Positions 26,476-35,724 of a DNA stretch of 64,000 nt are shown piece by piece. Where the stretch lies: NCBI RefSeq assembly GCF_900099835.1, contig NZ_FNKP01000002.1:1178001-1242000 (forward strand), given 5' to 3'. The stretch is from Paraburkholderia fungorum. Lineage in GTDB: Bacteria > Pseudomonadota > Gammaproteobacteria > Burkholderiales > Burkholderiaceae. Position 1 is the first letter of the stretch. Each line of letters begins with the position of its first letter. The notes beneath the pieces were generated by a model that searched no databases, was not told the DNA's origin, and saw only the letters and a program-made list of their open reading frames with translations. A program made the translations under genes and the position numbers.

Positions 26476-27648
26476 TTAATGTTCGCGCCTGGCAAGCTCC
26501 GTCAGGATCTGATGAGCTACATTCACGCGATCTTCAATGGGGAAGTTCTTGTTCGCGAGTATCACAATGCCGATATGTTTCGCTGGAACGAACGCTACAT
26601 AGGCCCCGAATCCGTTGGTCGAGCCGGTTTTGTTGATCCACACGTCCAGGGTCGGCGCTTGCGGAGGCTTGATCTCGACAACCGGCGTCGCGTTGAAGAC
26701 CATAGCCGTGCCGTTGCCTTCCTGCAATGTCTTCAGTGCAACCGGATACGGGTACTGTTCCCATATCAAATCCTGAGTCAGTACGCCCGCCTTGAAATAG
26801 CCCGTGTGCGTAGCCGTCACCGCTTGCTGAAGTTTGCCGTTGAGACCGATTAGCTCCATGTTCTCCGCGACGAAGCGAAGCATATCGGCGGCAGTCGATT
26901 TGACGCCATAGGCTTCAGCGGATAAAACCCCCGGCGCCACGCGAACCGGCGTGCCGTCCTTTTTATAGCCTTGCGCGTAGTCCGGCATTCTCGCTGGGGG
27001 CACGTCGATGTAGCTGTTCTTCATTCCCAACGCGGGAAACAGGCGCTGCTCCATCAACGCGGTGAAGTCCTGTCCCATGCTTTTTGCGGTGATCAGGCCG
27101 AGCGTACCAATGCCCGGGTTCGCGTAAGTCCGGTAAGTGCCGGGCGCATAGGTGGGTTTCCACGCGCTGAAATACTGCATTAATTGAGCGTTATCGTGGA
27201 TATCGTCGGGAACCTGAAGCGGAAGTCCGCCCGGTGTGTGAGTACCGAGATTGAGAAGACTGACGTTGCCGAACGGCGTGTGTTCGAGTGCAGGCAGATA
27301 CTTGCCGGTCGTATCCGATAGAGACAGGTTACCGTTGACCTGCGCATAGGAAGCAAGCGTCGCTGTCAACGTTTTGCTGACCGAGCCGACTTCAAACAGC
27401 GTATCTCGCGTAACCGGCTTGCCGCTTGCTCTCGACGCGACGCCATAGTTGAACACATACGGCTTGCCTTCGGCGATCACGCCAATCGCCATGCCGGCAA
27501 TATGATATTTCGCCATGACGGGCTGAATGGCGGCGTCTACTGCGGGCTTTATCCGCGCTTGCGTGTTATCGGCCGCACGGCTGGCGAGCGGAGCGGCGCA
27601 CAGTGAAAACACAACGGTCGCGATAAGGCTGATCGCTTTTAACTTCAT
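26476..27648 (-). CDS. ampC: Class C beta-lactamase (AmpC-like serine hydrolase)
   Basis: A 390-residue periplasmic protein with a signal peptide ending near SRA-AD (residue 25). The three class C signatures are in place: S89-V-S-K92, Y175-A-N177 and K340-T-G342. LLNLGTHTPGGLPLQVPD is a typical AmpC stretch. Length fits the family. No ampR regulator is adjacent; the gene stands alone inside the betaine catabolic region. It may hydrolyse cephalosporins, or may be a housekeeping AmpC-fold esterase. Confidence 0.9.
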   Translation of the reverse strand: MKLKAISLIATVVFSLCAAPLASRAADNTQARIKPAVDAAIQPVMAKYHIAGMAIGVIAEGKPYVFNYGVASRASGKPVTRDTLFEVGSVSKTLTATLASYAQVNGNLSLSDTTGKYLPALEHTPFGNVSLLNLGTHTPGGLPLQVPDDIHDNAQLMQYFSAWKPTYAPGTYRTYANPGIGTLGLITAKSMGQDFTALMEQRLFPALGMKNSYIDVPPARMPDYAQGYKKDGTPVRVAPGVLSAEAYGVKSTAADMLRFVAENMELIGLNGKLQQAVTATHTGYFKAGVLTQDLIWEQYPYPVALKTLQEGNGTAMVFNATPVVEIKPPQAPTLDVWINKTGSTNGFGAYVAFVPAKHIGIVILANKNFPIEDRVNVAHQILTELARREH

Positions 27649-27953
27649 TTGCTGCGGTTCCTTTTGGGTATGTCGGCGGGATGGCGAGGTTGTACTATCG
27701 GGCTTTTAAGCCGTGCCGACAATCGACGATATCTTGATCGAGGGGAAAGAAAATCTTATGGGACGAAGCAGGCAACGCACGCGCCGACGAACACGAATTT
27801 GTCGGTTCCGGCCAAACCCATGTCGTGTTCGCTGCGAGTGCTTTGTTCCGGCGGGCGCTACGCTCTTTGGACGGCGTGCCGCGCAAAGCCTCGCATTATC
27901 CTGATTAGGCAACGCGCTCGGCAACGCCGCTCACAAGACATGGAGACAAGACA
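27649..27953. other. Divergent intergenic region ampC / fdhA
   Basis: It holds a 12-bp palindrome GGCTTTTAAGCC (27701-27712), the regulator box at 27800-27825 and the SD GGAG at about 27941 before fdhA. Short frames inside it (for example 27713-27904) are arginine-rich, lack a ribosome site and are judged spurious. Confidence 0.5.
27800..27825 (+). promoter_or_regulatory. Direct repeat TGTCG-N16-TGTCG (putative betaine regulator site)
   Basis: TGTCG at 27800-27804 and 27821-27825, the same 21-bp period as before proV and sdaA. It lies 129 bp upstream of fdhA, a good distance for an AraC-type activator. Confidence 0.55.
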
Positions 27954-29153
27954 ATGAGCAGCAATCGCGGCGTCGTGTATCTCGGGCAAGGCAAGGTGGA
28001 AGTGCAGTCGATCGACTATCCGAAGATGGTCGATCCACGCGGCCGTTCGATCGGCCACGGCGTGATCCTGAAAGTGGTCAGCACGAATATTTGCGGCTCC
28101 GATCAGCACATGGTGCGCGGCCGGACGACCGCCGAAGTCGGCCTGGTACTCGGCCACGAAATCACCGGCGAGGTGATCGAAACCGGCCGCGATGTCGAAA
28201 CGCTGAAGGTCGGCGATCTCGTGTCGGTGCCATTCAATGTCGCGTGCGGACGCTGTCCGACCTGCAAGGCACAGCACACCGGTGTATGTCTGAACGTGAA
28301 TCCGTCGAGAGCGGGCGGCGCATACGGCTACGTGGATATGGGCGGCTGGATCGGCGGCCAGGCCGAATACGTGATGGTCCCGTACGCGGATTTCAATCTG
28401 CTGAAATTCCCCGACCGCGCGCAAGCAATGGCGAAAATCCGTGACCTGACGTGTCTGTCCGATATTTTGCCGACCGGTTATCACGGCGCGGTGATGGCGG
28501 GCGTGAAGCCGGGCGCAACCGTCTATATCGCGGGCGCGGGGCCGGTGGGAATGGCCGCGGCTGCGTCCGCGAGATTGCTGGGTGCGGCCTGCACGATTGT
28601 CGGCGACATGAACGAGGCGCGGCTTGCGCACGCACGCAAGATGGGCTTCCAGACAATCGATCTGTCGAAAGACGCGACGCTCGGCGAGCAGATCGAGCAG
28701 ATTCTCGGCAAGCCCGAAGTGGATTGCGCGGTGGACTGCGTCGGCTTCGAGGCGCACGGCCACGGCAGCAGCGGCTCGCATGAAGAAGCACCGGCCACGG
28801 TTCTGAACTCGTTGATGGAAATCACGCGGGCCGCCGGGGCGATCGGCATTCCAGGCCTTTATGTGACTGACGACCCAGGCGCGACCGACGCCGCTGCGCG
28901 CAAAGGCAGCCTGAGCATTCGTTTCGGGCTAGGCTGGGCAAAGTCGCATTCGTTCCATACCGGCCAGACGCCGGTGATGAAGTACAACCATAATCTGATG
29001 CAGGCAATCTTGTGGGATCGCCTGCCGATTGCCGACATCGTCAACGTGACGGTCGTGTCGCTCGAAGAAGCGCCCGAAGGGTATCGGCAATTCGACGGCG
29101 GTGCGCCGCGCAAGTTCGTGATTGATCCGCACGAGTTGTTGAAGGCGGCGTAA
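27954..29153 (+). CDS. fdhA: Formaldehyde dehydrogenase, glutathione-independent
   Basis: A 399-residue zinc-dependent medium-chain dehydrogenase that oxidises formaldehyde to formate with NAD. Catalytic-zinc residues Cys47 and His68 are present, and the structural-zinc cysteines are Cys98, Cys101, Cys104 and Cys112. The Rossmann motif is AGAGPVGMAAAASARLLGA. The long insertion around GFEAHGHGSSGSHEE is characteristic of the glutathione-independent enzyme. It removes formaldehyde released by betaine demethylation, which explains its place in the locus and the upstream regulator box. Confidence 0.94.
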   Translation: MSSNRGVVYLGQGKVEVQSIDYPKMVDPRGRSIGHGVILKVVSTNICGSDQHMVRGRTTAEVGLVLGHEITGEVIETGRDVETLKVGDLVSVPFNVACGRCPTCKAQHTGVCLNVNPSRAGGAYGYVDMGGWIGGQAEYVMVPYADFNLLKFPDRAQAMAKIRDLTCLSDILPTGYHGAVMAGVKPGATVYIAGAGPVGMAAAASARLLGAACTIVGDMNEARLAHARKMGFQTIDLSKDATLGEQIEQILGKPEVDCAVDCVGFEAHGHGSSGSHEEAPATVLNSLMEITRAAGAIGIPGLYVTDDPGATDAAARKGSLSIRFGLGWAKSHSFHTGQTPVMKYNHNLMQAILWDRLPIADIVNVTVVSLEEAPEGYRQFDGGAPRKFVIDPHELLKAA

Positions 29154-29181
29154 CGGTTGCGTGTGTCAGGCCGCACAAGCA

Positions 29182-29216
29182 AAAACGCGTTGAACGGAGA
29201 ACCGGTCAACGCGTTT
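29182..29216. terminator. Bidirectional hairpin terminator
   Basis: AAAACGCGTTGA and TCAACGCGTTTT form a 12-bp stem around an 11-base loop that can itself pair. It lies between fdhA and the convergent regulator gene and can serve both strands. Confidence 0.85.
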
Positions 29217-29250
29217 TCGCCTTTAATCAGGAACTGATCTGGCTCGACCC

Positions 29251-30246
29251 TCAAGCTGCCATCACAGGCACTGCAGAGAGAGAAGGCGCCTGCTTGCGCC
29301 GCTCGCGCGTCGGCGCCGTGCCGAACGCATCGCGATAGCTTTTCGAAAAGTGGCAAGCCGACTGAAAGCCGCAAGCCATCGTGATATGCATGATCGACAT
29401 GTCGGTTTGCAGTAGCAACTCACGCGCGCGCCGCAAGCGTAACGTCAGATAGTAATGCGTGGGCGTCATCCCCAGATGTTCGCGGAACAGCCGCTGCAAT
29501 TGTCGTTGCGACATACCGGCAAGGCGCGCGAGTTCTTCGCGTGACAGCGGCTCTTCGATGTTGTTCTCCATCAGCGAGATCACTTCGAATAGCGACTTGT
29601 TGGCCGAACCGAGCCGCGCGACCAGTGGCATTTTCTGTTGCGCGCTGGTGTCGCGCACATGTTCGACGATGAACTGCTCGGCGATTTGCGTAACGCGTGC
29701 GGTGCCGACGCGCGGCGCGATCAGGTTCAGCATCATGTCGAGCGGCGCGACGCCGCCGGTGCAGGTGACGCGATCGCGGTCAATGACGAATAGCTCTTTC
29801 AGGAAGCGCGTTTCTGGAAATTCTTCCTTCAGCGCCGACATGTTTTCCCAATGAATCGCGCACGCATAACCGGCCAGCAGACCCGCGCGAGCCAGTGCGT
29901 AAGTGCCCGTGCACAGACTGCCGAGCACGCTGCCAAGGCGCGCGAAGCGGCGCAACGCGCTGAGGTGAGCGGGGCTGGTGGCACGCTGCACGTCGATCCC
30001 GCCGACGACGAAAACAATGTCCGGTTGGCCGACGCATTCCACCGGCCCGGTATCGACCGCGAGGCCATTGCTCGCGGTAACGGGTCCGCCCTCGGGACTC
30101 ACGATCGACCAGCGATACAGCGTTTGTCCACTCAGATAGTTCGCCATGCGCAGAACTTCGATGGCATTCGTGAACGCGATCATCGTGAAGTTCGGGAGCG
30201 GCATGAACGCGAAGTGCGACAACGACGCCGTGCGATCGGTGGACAT
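29251..30246 (-). CDS. gbdR: GbdR-like GlxA-type AraC regulator
   Basis: A 331-residue regulator. The DJ-1/PfpI-like sensor domain has Cys112 in GSLCTGTYALA; the C-terminal HTH has LSREELARLAGMSQRQLQRLF and IMHITMACGFQSACHFSKSYRDAFG. It is divergent from glyA and the betaine demethylation genes, as expected for GbdR, the betaine/dimethylglycine-responsive activator known from Pseudomonas. ATG 30246 is preferred; a longer frame would begin with TTG at 30309 and has no ribosome site. The identity as GbdR rests on family and position; the paralogue at 15442 is the rival candidate. Confidence 0.85.
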   Translation of the reverse strand: MSTDRTASLSHFAFMPLPNFTMIAFTNAIEVLRMANYLSGQTLYRWSIVSPEGGPVTASNGLAVDTGPVECVGQPDIVFVVGGIDVQRATSPAHLSALRRFARLGSVLGSLCTGTYALARAGLLAGYACAIHWENMSALKEEFPETRFLKELFVIDRDRVTCTGGVAPLDMMLNLIAPRVGTARVTQIAEQFIVEHVRDTSAQQKMPLVARLGSANKSLFEVISLMENNIEEPLSREELARLAGMSQRQLQRLFREHLGMTPTHYYLTLRLRRARELLLQTDMSIMHITMACGFQSACHFSKSYRDAFGTAPTRERRKQAPSLSAVPVMAA

Positions 30247-30713
30247 GGGGGAATTGATTCCTTCGAATCTGTTTATGTAGGTCGCCGTGGGGAGCAGCGA
30301 CTCATTCAATTCTGAGGACTAGCGCAACTACCGTGCCATCAGGCTAAACCCTCGGTTGTTATAGAAAAGTGTTGGATAGCTAAACAACTGGCACCAGAAC
30401 GGAGCCGGAGACGCGCAGCAGCGCACCCGAACAGCGCATGGCGATCGGCCGCAGTGCAGCAAACGCACCCTGGTTTCAGGCACTCGTGGCGTCTTCGCAG
30501 GACGGCCACGCACACGCCGCCCACGCCGACTTGTCGAAAAAGGTCGCCTATGGCGGAAAAGGCAAAGAACGCGTCTGAATTCGTAAATTGGCGCGCAAGG
30601 CGAACGTCAAGAATAGACGCAATGCAGACCGGTCGCAGCAGCGAGCAAGCAGCGTGAAAGCGCCGCGCAGGCAGTGTCTTCCGGCTCTCCGTCAACGACT
30701 CCACGGAACCTCC
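30247..30713. other. Divergent promoter region gbdR / glyA
   Basis: A 467-bp region with no supported gene. It contains CTTGTCG at 30530 and AGGTCGCC at 30541, but I find no pair with the 21-bp period seen at the other promoters. If GbdR acts here, the site is degenerate or spaced differently. The region 30590-30713 is open in the glyA frame but begins without a ribosome site. Confidence 0.5.
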
Positions 30714-31988
30714 ATGTCGAACCCGAATCCTTTTTTCGAAGAATCGCTGGCCACGCGCGACACCGCGGTGCGCGGCGCAATTCTGAAAGAACTCGAGCGC
30801 CAGCAGTCGCAGGTCGAACTGATCGCGTCGGAAAACATCGTGTCGCGCGCGGTGCTCGAAGCGCAGGGTTCGGTGCTGACCAACAAGTATGCGGAGGGTT
30901 ATCCGGGCAAGCGCTACTACGGCGGTTGCGAATTCGCGGACGTGGTTGAAACGCTGGCCATCGATCGTATCAAGCAGCTGTTTAACGCGAAATTCGCCAA
31001 CGTGCAGCCGCATTCCGGCGCGCAGGCGAACGGCGCGGTGATGCTGGCGCTGGTCAAACCCGGCGACACCGTGCTCGGCATGTCGCTCGATGCGGGCGGC
31101 CACCTCACTCACGGCGCGAAGCCCGCGATGTCGGGCAAGTGGTTCAACGCAGTGCAATACGGCGTAAATCGCGACACGATGCTGATCGATTACGCGCAGA
31201 TCGAAGAGCTTGCGCAACAGCACAAACCCGCGCTGCTGATTGCAGGTTTCTCGGCGTATCCGCGAGAACTGGATTTTGCCAGGCTGCGCGCGATTGCCGA
31301 CGGCGTCGGCGCGAAGCTGATGGTGGACATGGCGCACATCGCCGGGATTATTGCGGCCGGTCGTCATACGAATCCGGTCGACCATGCGGATGTGGTCACG
31401 TCGACCACGCACAAAACCTTGCGCGGTCCGCGTGGCGGCTTTGTCCTGACGAATGACGAGGACATCGCGAAGAAAATCAACTCGGCGGTGTTTCCCGGCT
31501 TGCAGGGCGGTCCGTTGATGCATGTGATAGCGGGCAAGGCGGTCGCGTTCGGCGAGGCACTGCAACCGGGTTTTAAAACCTATATCGACAACGTGCTCGC
31601 CAACGCACAGGAACTCGGCGAAGTCCTGAAAGAAGGCGGCGTCGATCTCGTGACCGGCGGCACCGACAACCACCTGTTGCTGGTCGATCTGCGCCCCAAG
31701 GGGCTCAAGGGTAATCAGGTCGAGCAGGCGCTGGAACGTGCGGGCATCACCTGCAACAAGAACGGCATTCCCTTCGATACAGAAAAGCCCACGGTCACTT
31801 CCGGTATTCGTCTCGGCACGCCGGCTGGCACCACGCGCGGTTTCGGCGTGAGCGAATTTCGTGAGATCGGGCGGCTGATCGTCGAAGTATTCGATTCGCT
31901 GCGCGACCATCCGGAAGGACATGCCGCCACAGAACAACGCGTGCGCCGCGAGATTTTCGCGCTGTGCGAACGCTTTCCCATTTACTGA
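30714..31988 (+). CDS. glyA: Serine hydroxymethyltransferase
   Basis: A 424-residue PLP enzyme that condenses glycine with methylene-THF to serine. The PLP lysine is Lys234 in [27 protein letters not shown] and [11 protein letters not shown] are family signatures. ATG 30714 begins the family N-terminus; the frame upstream lacks a start with a ribosome site. It heads the plus-strand betaine operon (glyA, M19-like, V4R-like, dgcAB, etfAB, gbcAB). In this setting it is probably a second, catabolic glyA in addition to a housekeeping copy elsewhere. Confidence 0.95.
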   Translation: MSNPNPFFEESLATRDTAVRGAILKELERQQSQVELIASENIVSRAVLEAQGSVLTNKYAEGYPGKRYYGGCEFADVVETLAIDRIKQLFNAKFANVQPHSGAQANGAVMLALVKPGDTVLGMSLDAGGHLTHGAKPAMSGKWFNAVQYGVNRDTMLIDYAQIEELAQQHKPALLIAGFSAYPRELDFARLRAIADGVGAKLMVDMAHIAGIIAAGRHTNPVDHADVVTSTTHKTLRGPRGGFVLTNDEDIAKKINSAVFPGLQGGPLMHVIAGKAVAFGEALQPGFKTYIDNVLANAQELGEVLKEGGVDLVTGGTDNHLLLVDLRPKGLKGNQVEQALERAGITCNKNGIPFDTEKPTVTSGIRLGTPAGTTRGFGVSEFREIGRLIVEVFDSLRDHPEGHAATEQRVRREIFALCERFPIY

Positions 31989-32029
31989 TCACGCGACTAT
32001 TCACTTACCCCGCACGCCTGGAGCAAACG

Positions 32030-33001
32030 ATGAGTACTTTGCACGACAACAGCATCATCATCGACGGTCTGAACATTTCGAAGTTCGAGCGCTCGGTATT
32101 CGAAGATATGCGCAAGGGCGGCGTGACCGCAGTGAATTGCACGGTGTCGGTTTGGGAGAGCTTTCAGAAGACCGTCGATAACATTGCGGAGATGAAGCAG
32201 CAGATCCGCGAATACGGTGAAATTCTCACGCTAGTGCGGACCACCGACGACATTCTTCGCGCGAAGAAAGAGAACAAGACTGGCATTATTTTCGGCTTCC
32301 AGAATGCGCATGCGTTCGAGGACAACCTCGGTTATATCGAGGCGTTCAAGGACCTCGGCGTGAACGTCGTGCAGCTTTGCTACAACACGCAGAACCTGGT
32401 GGGCACCGGTTGTTACGAGCGTGACGGCGGCCTGTCCGGTTACGGCCGCGAAGTGATTCAGGAGATGAACCGCGTCGGCATCATGGTCGATCTGTCGCAC
32501 GTCGGCGGCAAGACTTCTTCTGAAGCGATTGCCGCTTCCAATAAGCCCGTGTGCTATTCGCATTGCTGCCCGTCAGGTTTGAAAGAGCATCCGCGCAATA
32601 AGAGCGACGAGCAATTGAAAGAGATTGCCGATGCAGGCGGCTTTGTCGGCGTGACGATGTTCGCGCCGTTCCTGAAGCGCGGCCCGGACGCGACCGTCGA
32701 CGACTACATCGAAGCAATCGACTATGTGGTGAACCTGATCGGCGAAGACCAGGTGGGTATCGGTACCGATTTCACGCAAGGCTACAGCACCGAATTCTTC
32801 GACTGGATTACGCACGACAAGGGCCGTTATCGTCAATTGACGAACTTCGGCAAGGTCGTGAATCCGGAAGGCATCCGCACGATCGGCGAGTTTCCGAATT
32901 TGACTGCTGCGATGGAGCGCGCCGGATGGAGCGAGTCGCGCATCAAAAAGATCATGGGCGAGAACTGGGTGCGAGTGTTCGGTGAAGTCTGGAAGGTCTG
33001 A
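32030..33001 (+). CDS. M19 membrane-dipeptidase-like protein with altered metal site
   Basis: A 323-residue TIM-barrel protein of the M19 (renal dipeptidase) family, always found near glyA and dgcA in betaine loci such as that of Pseudomonas aeruginosa. The canonical first metal motif HxD reads L14-N-I16 in IIDGLNISK, and the bridging glutamate reads Gln91 in GFQNAHAFED. His157 (DLSHVGG), His178 (CYSHCC) and Asp247 (GIGTDF) remain. With the first metal site gone it is unlikely to be a normal dipeptidase; its role in the pathway is unknown. SD GGAG precedes ATG 32030, 41 bp after glyA. Confidence 0.88.
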   Translation: MSTLHDNSIIIDGLNISKFERSVFEDMRKGGVTAVNCTVSVWESFQKTVDNIAEMKQQIREYGEILTLVRTTDDILRAKKENKTGIIFGFQNAHAFEDNLGYIEAFKDLGVNVVQLCYNTQNLVGTGCYERDGGLSGYGREVIQEMNRVGIMVDLSHVGGKTSSEAIAASNKPVCYSHCCPSGLKEHPRNKSDEQLKEIADAGGFVGVTMFAPFLKRGPDATVDDYIEAIDYVVNLIGEDQVGIGTDFTQGYSTEFFDWITHDKGRYRQLTNFGKVVNPEGIRTIGEFPNLTAAMERAGWSESRIKKIMGENWVRVFGEVWKV

Positions 33002-33045
33002 TCTTTCCTCTATCAAATCCGTTAAATAAAAAAGCGAGCTCCCAC

Positions 33046-33582
33046 ATGCAACCTCAATTGCCTATCGACGTCGATCCGGACACGGGCGTCTGGACCACCG
33101 ACGCACTGCCGATGCTGTACGTGCCGCGTCACTTTTTCACCAACAACCATACCGCTGTCGAAGAGGCGCTCGGGCTCGATGCCTACGCTGAGATTCTTTA
33201 CAAAGCGGGGTACAAGTCCGCGTATTTCTGGTGCGACAAGGAAGCCAAACAGCACGGCATTTCCGGCATGGCGGTATTCGAGCATTACCTGAACCGTCTG
33301 TCGCAACGCGGCTGGGGCATCTTCAGGATCGTCGAGTCCGATCCGTCGACCTCGCATGCGCGGATCGAATTGCACAACTCGTCATTCGTGCTGGCTCAGC
33401 CGGGCAAAGAGGGCAAGCTTTGCTACATGTTCGCTGGATGGTTCGCCGGGGCAATGGACTGGGTCAACGACACCGCGCCCGATGGCACACGCAAAGGTCC
33501 GCCGTCGCATTCGAAAGAAGCGCAATGCGCGGGCGAATGCCATCACCACTGCGTGTTCGAAGTATCGCCGCTCGCTTCATAA
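33046..33582 (+). CDS. DUF5943 / V4R-like small protein of the betaine operon
   Basis: A 178-residue soluble protein with no signal peptide. Features are YVPRHFFTNNHTAVEEALG near residue 24, a central beta region around IELHNSSFVL and a C-terminal cysteine/histidine cluster CAGECHHHCVFEV. The layout resembles the V4R (4-vinyl reductase) domain, which binds small ligands or metals. It lies between the M19-like gene and dgcA, as in pseudomonads. Function is not known; a role in C1-unit or flavoprotein handling is a guess. Confidence 0.82.
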   Translation: MQPQLPIDVDPDTGVWTTDALPMLYVPRHFFTNNHTAVEEALGLDAYAEILYKAGYKSAYFWCDKEAKQHGISGMAVFEHYLNRLSQRGWGIFRIVESDPSTSHARIELHNSSFVLAQPGKEGKLCYMFAGWFAGAMDWVNDTAPDGTRKGPPSHSKEAQCAGECHHHCVFEVSPLAS

Positions 33583-33658
33583 CGGTGTCTCGTAGACCGC
33601 ACGCAAACAGGCAAGCACGGCAGGCGCAATAAGCCTATTCATTCCGAGGTCGATCGCA

Positions 33659-35722
33659 ATGCGTTACCCGAACCTTTTCAAGCCCCTCACGCTGAACAAG
33701 CTGACTTTGCGCAACCGCATTGTCAGCACCGCGCACGCGGAAGTCTATGCGGAACCCGGCGGCCTGCCCGGCGACCGTTATATCCGTTACTACGAAGAGA
33801 AGGCGAAGGGTGGCGTCGGACTTGCGGTATGCGGCGGGTCGAGTCCGGTATCGATCGACAGTCCGCAAGGGTGGTGGAAATCGGTGAATCTGTCGACCGA
33901 CAAAATCATCGATCCACTTGCGCGGCTTGCCGAAGCAATGCATGCGCACGGCGCGAAAATCATGATTCAGGCGACGCATATGGGACGCCGTTCGGCGTTT
34001 CATGGCGAGCATTGGCCGCATCTGATGTCGCCTTCAGGCGTGCGCGAACCGGTGCATCGCGGCAACGCGAAGATTATCGAAGTCGAGGAGATTCACCGCA
34101 TCATCGGCGATTTCGCTGCGGCGGCGAAACGGGTGAAAGATGCTGGCATGGATGGTGTCGAAATCTCGGCGGCGCATCAGCACCTGATCGATCAGTTCTG
34201 GAGCCCGCGCACGAATTTCCGTACCGACGAATGGGGTGGTTCGCTCGAAAACCGCCTGCGTTTCGGCACTGAAGTGCTGAAGGCGGTACGTGAAGCGGTC
34301 GGTGCGGATTTCTGCATCGGCTTGCGGATGTGCGGCGACGAGTTTCACGAAGACGGGCTCGATCACGAACAGTTGAAGGAAATCGCGCAGGCCATGAGCG
34401 AGACCGGTCTGATCGATTACCTCGGCGTGATCGGCTCCGGTGCGGACACGCACAACACACTCGCCAACTGCATGCCGCCGATGGCGTTGCCGCCCGAGCC
34501 GTTCGTGCATCTCGCGGCCGGTATCAAGTCAGTCGTGAAGCTGCCGGTGATGCACGCGCAGAGTATTCGCGACGCAGGGCAGGCCGAGCGTCTGCTCGCC
34601 AGCGGCATGGTCGACCTGGTCGGCATGACGCGCGCGCAGATTGCCGATCCGCATATGGTGATCAAGATTCGCGACGGCCGCGAGGACGAAATCAAACAAT
34701 GCGTCGGCGCAAACTATTGCATCGACCGTCAGTACAACGGACACGACGTGCTGTGTGTGCAGAACGCGGCGACATCGCGTGAAGCCACGATGCCGCACGT
34801 GATCGCGAAAACGCGCGGGCCGAAGCGAAAAGTCGTCGTGGTCGGCGCGGGGCCGGCCGGACTCGAAGCGGCGCGAGTGGCGAAGTCGCGCGGCCATGAC
34901 GTGGTGCTGTTCGAGAAGAACGACTACGTGGGCGGCCAGATCATGCTTGCCGCCAAAGCGCCGCAGCGTGAACAGATGGCGGGCATCGTGCGCTGGTTCG
35001 ACATGGAGACGAAGCGCCTCGGCGTCGATCGGCGTCTAGGTGTTGCCGCCGACGAAAAAGCCATCATGGCCGAGAAGCCCGACATCGTCGTGCTCGCTAC
35101 CGGCGGTTCGTCGTTCACGTCGCAAGTTGCGGCGTGGGGCGTCGAAGAAGGCCTCGCGGTGAGTTCCTGGGATGTGCTGTCGGGCAAGGTCGAACCCGGC
35201 AAGAACGTGCTCGTGTACGACGGCGTCAGCACGCATGCCGGTGCCGGCGTCGCCGATTTCATGTCGAGCCGTGGCTCGAACGTCGAGATCGTGACGCCCG
35301 ACGTAAAAGTCGCGGACGACGTTGGCGGCACCACGTTCCCGATTTTTTACCGGCGTCTCTACGCGCAAGGCGTGATCCATACGCCGAATTACTGGCTCGA
35401 CAAGGTCTACGAGGAAGACGGCAAGAAGATTGCCGTGATCCGCAACGAGTACACCGAGGAGCAGGAAGAGCGCGCGGTCGATCAGGTGGTGATCGAAAAC
35501 GGCAGCACGCCGAACGACGCGCTTTACTGGACGCTCAAGCCGGAGTCGGTGAATCGCGGGCAGGTCGACGTGCACAAGCTGTTCGCGTCCGAGCAGCAAC
35601 CGTCGCTTGACGAAGAACTCGGCAATGGCCGCTTCCTGCTGTTCCGCGTTGGCGACTGCATTTCCATGCACAACATTCACGGCGCGATTTACGACGCGCT
35701 GCGCCTTTGCAAGGATTTCTGA
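33659..35722 (+). CDS. dgcA: Dimethylglycine demethylation protein DgcA
   Basis: A 687-residue NADH:flavin oxidoreductase of the dimethylamine-dehydrogenase/2,4-dienoyl-CoA-reductase type. An OYE-like FMN barrel (1 to about 340) is followed by an iron-sulfur segment and a dinucleotide-binding half from [17 protein letters not shown] near residue 390. The cluster segment reads C348-V-G-A351-N-Y-C354, with the last cysteine at 366; related enzymes have cysteine where Ala351 stands. Electrons from dimethylglycine should pass to DgcB and ETF. It is followed by dgcB after two bases. Confidence 0.92.
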   Translation: MRYPNLFKPLTLNKLTLRNRIVSTAHAEVYAEPGGLPGDRYIRYYEEKAKGGVGLAVCGGSSPVSIDSPQGWWKSVNLSTDKIIDPLARLAEAMHAHGAKIMIQATHMGRRSAFHGEHWPHLMSPSGVREPVHRGNAKIIEVEEIHRIIGDFAAAAKRVKDAGMDGVEISAAHQHLIDQFWSPRTNFRTDEWGGSLENRLRFGTEVLKAVREAVGADFCIGLRMCGDEFHEDGLDHEQLKEIAQAMSETGLIDYLGVIGSGADTHNTLANCMPPMALPPEPFVHLAAGIKSVVKLPVMHAQSIRDAGQAERLLASGMVDLVGMTRAQIADPHMVIKIRDGREDEIKQCVGANYCIDRQYNGHDVLCVQNAATSREATMPHVIAKTRGPKRKVVVVGAGPAGLEAARVAKSRGHDVVLFEKNDYVGGQIMLAAKAPQREQMAGIVRWFDMETKRLGVDRRLGVAADEKAIMAEKPDIVVLATGGSSFTSQVAAWGVEEGLAVSSWDVLSGKVEPGKNVLVYDGVSTHAGAGVADFMSSRGSNVEIVTPDVKVADDVGGTTFPIFYRRLYAQGVIHTPNYWLDKVYEEDGKKIAVIRNEYTEEQEERAVDQVVIENGSTPNDALYWTLKPESVNRGQVDVHKLFASEQQPSLDEELGNGRFLLFRVGDCISMHNIHGAIYDALRLCKDF

Positions 35723-35724
35723 CG

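Noticed and set aside
27713..27904. Possible 63-residue gene in the ampC-fdhA gap
   Set aside because: No ribosome site, very arginine-rich and it covers the regulator box; looks like chance in GC-rich DNA.
30310..30713. A fifth 21-bp regulator box before glyA
   Set aside because: TGTCG (30532) and TGGCG (30551) are 19 bp apart; no pair with the 21-bp period was found, so none is claimed.
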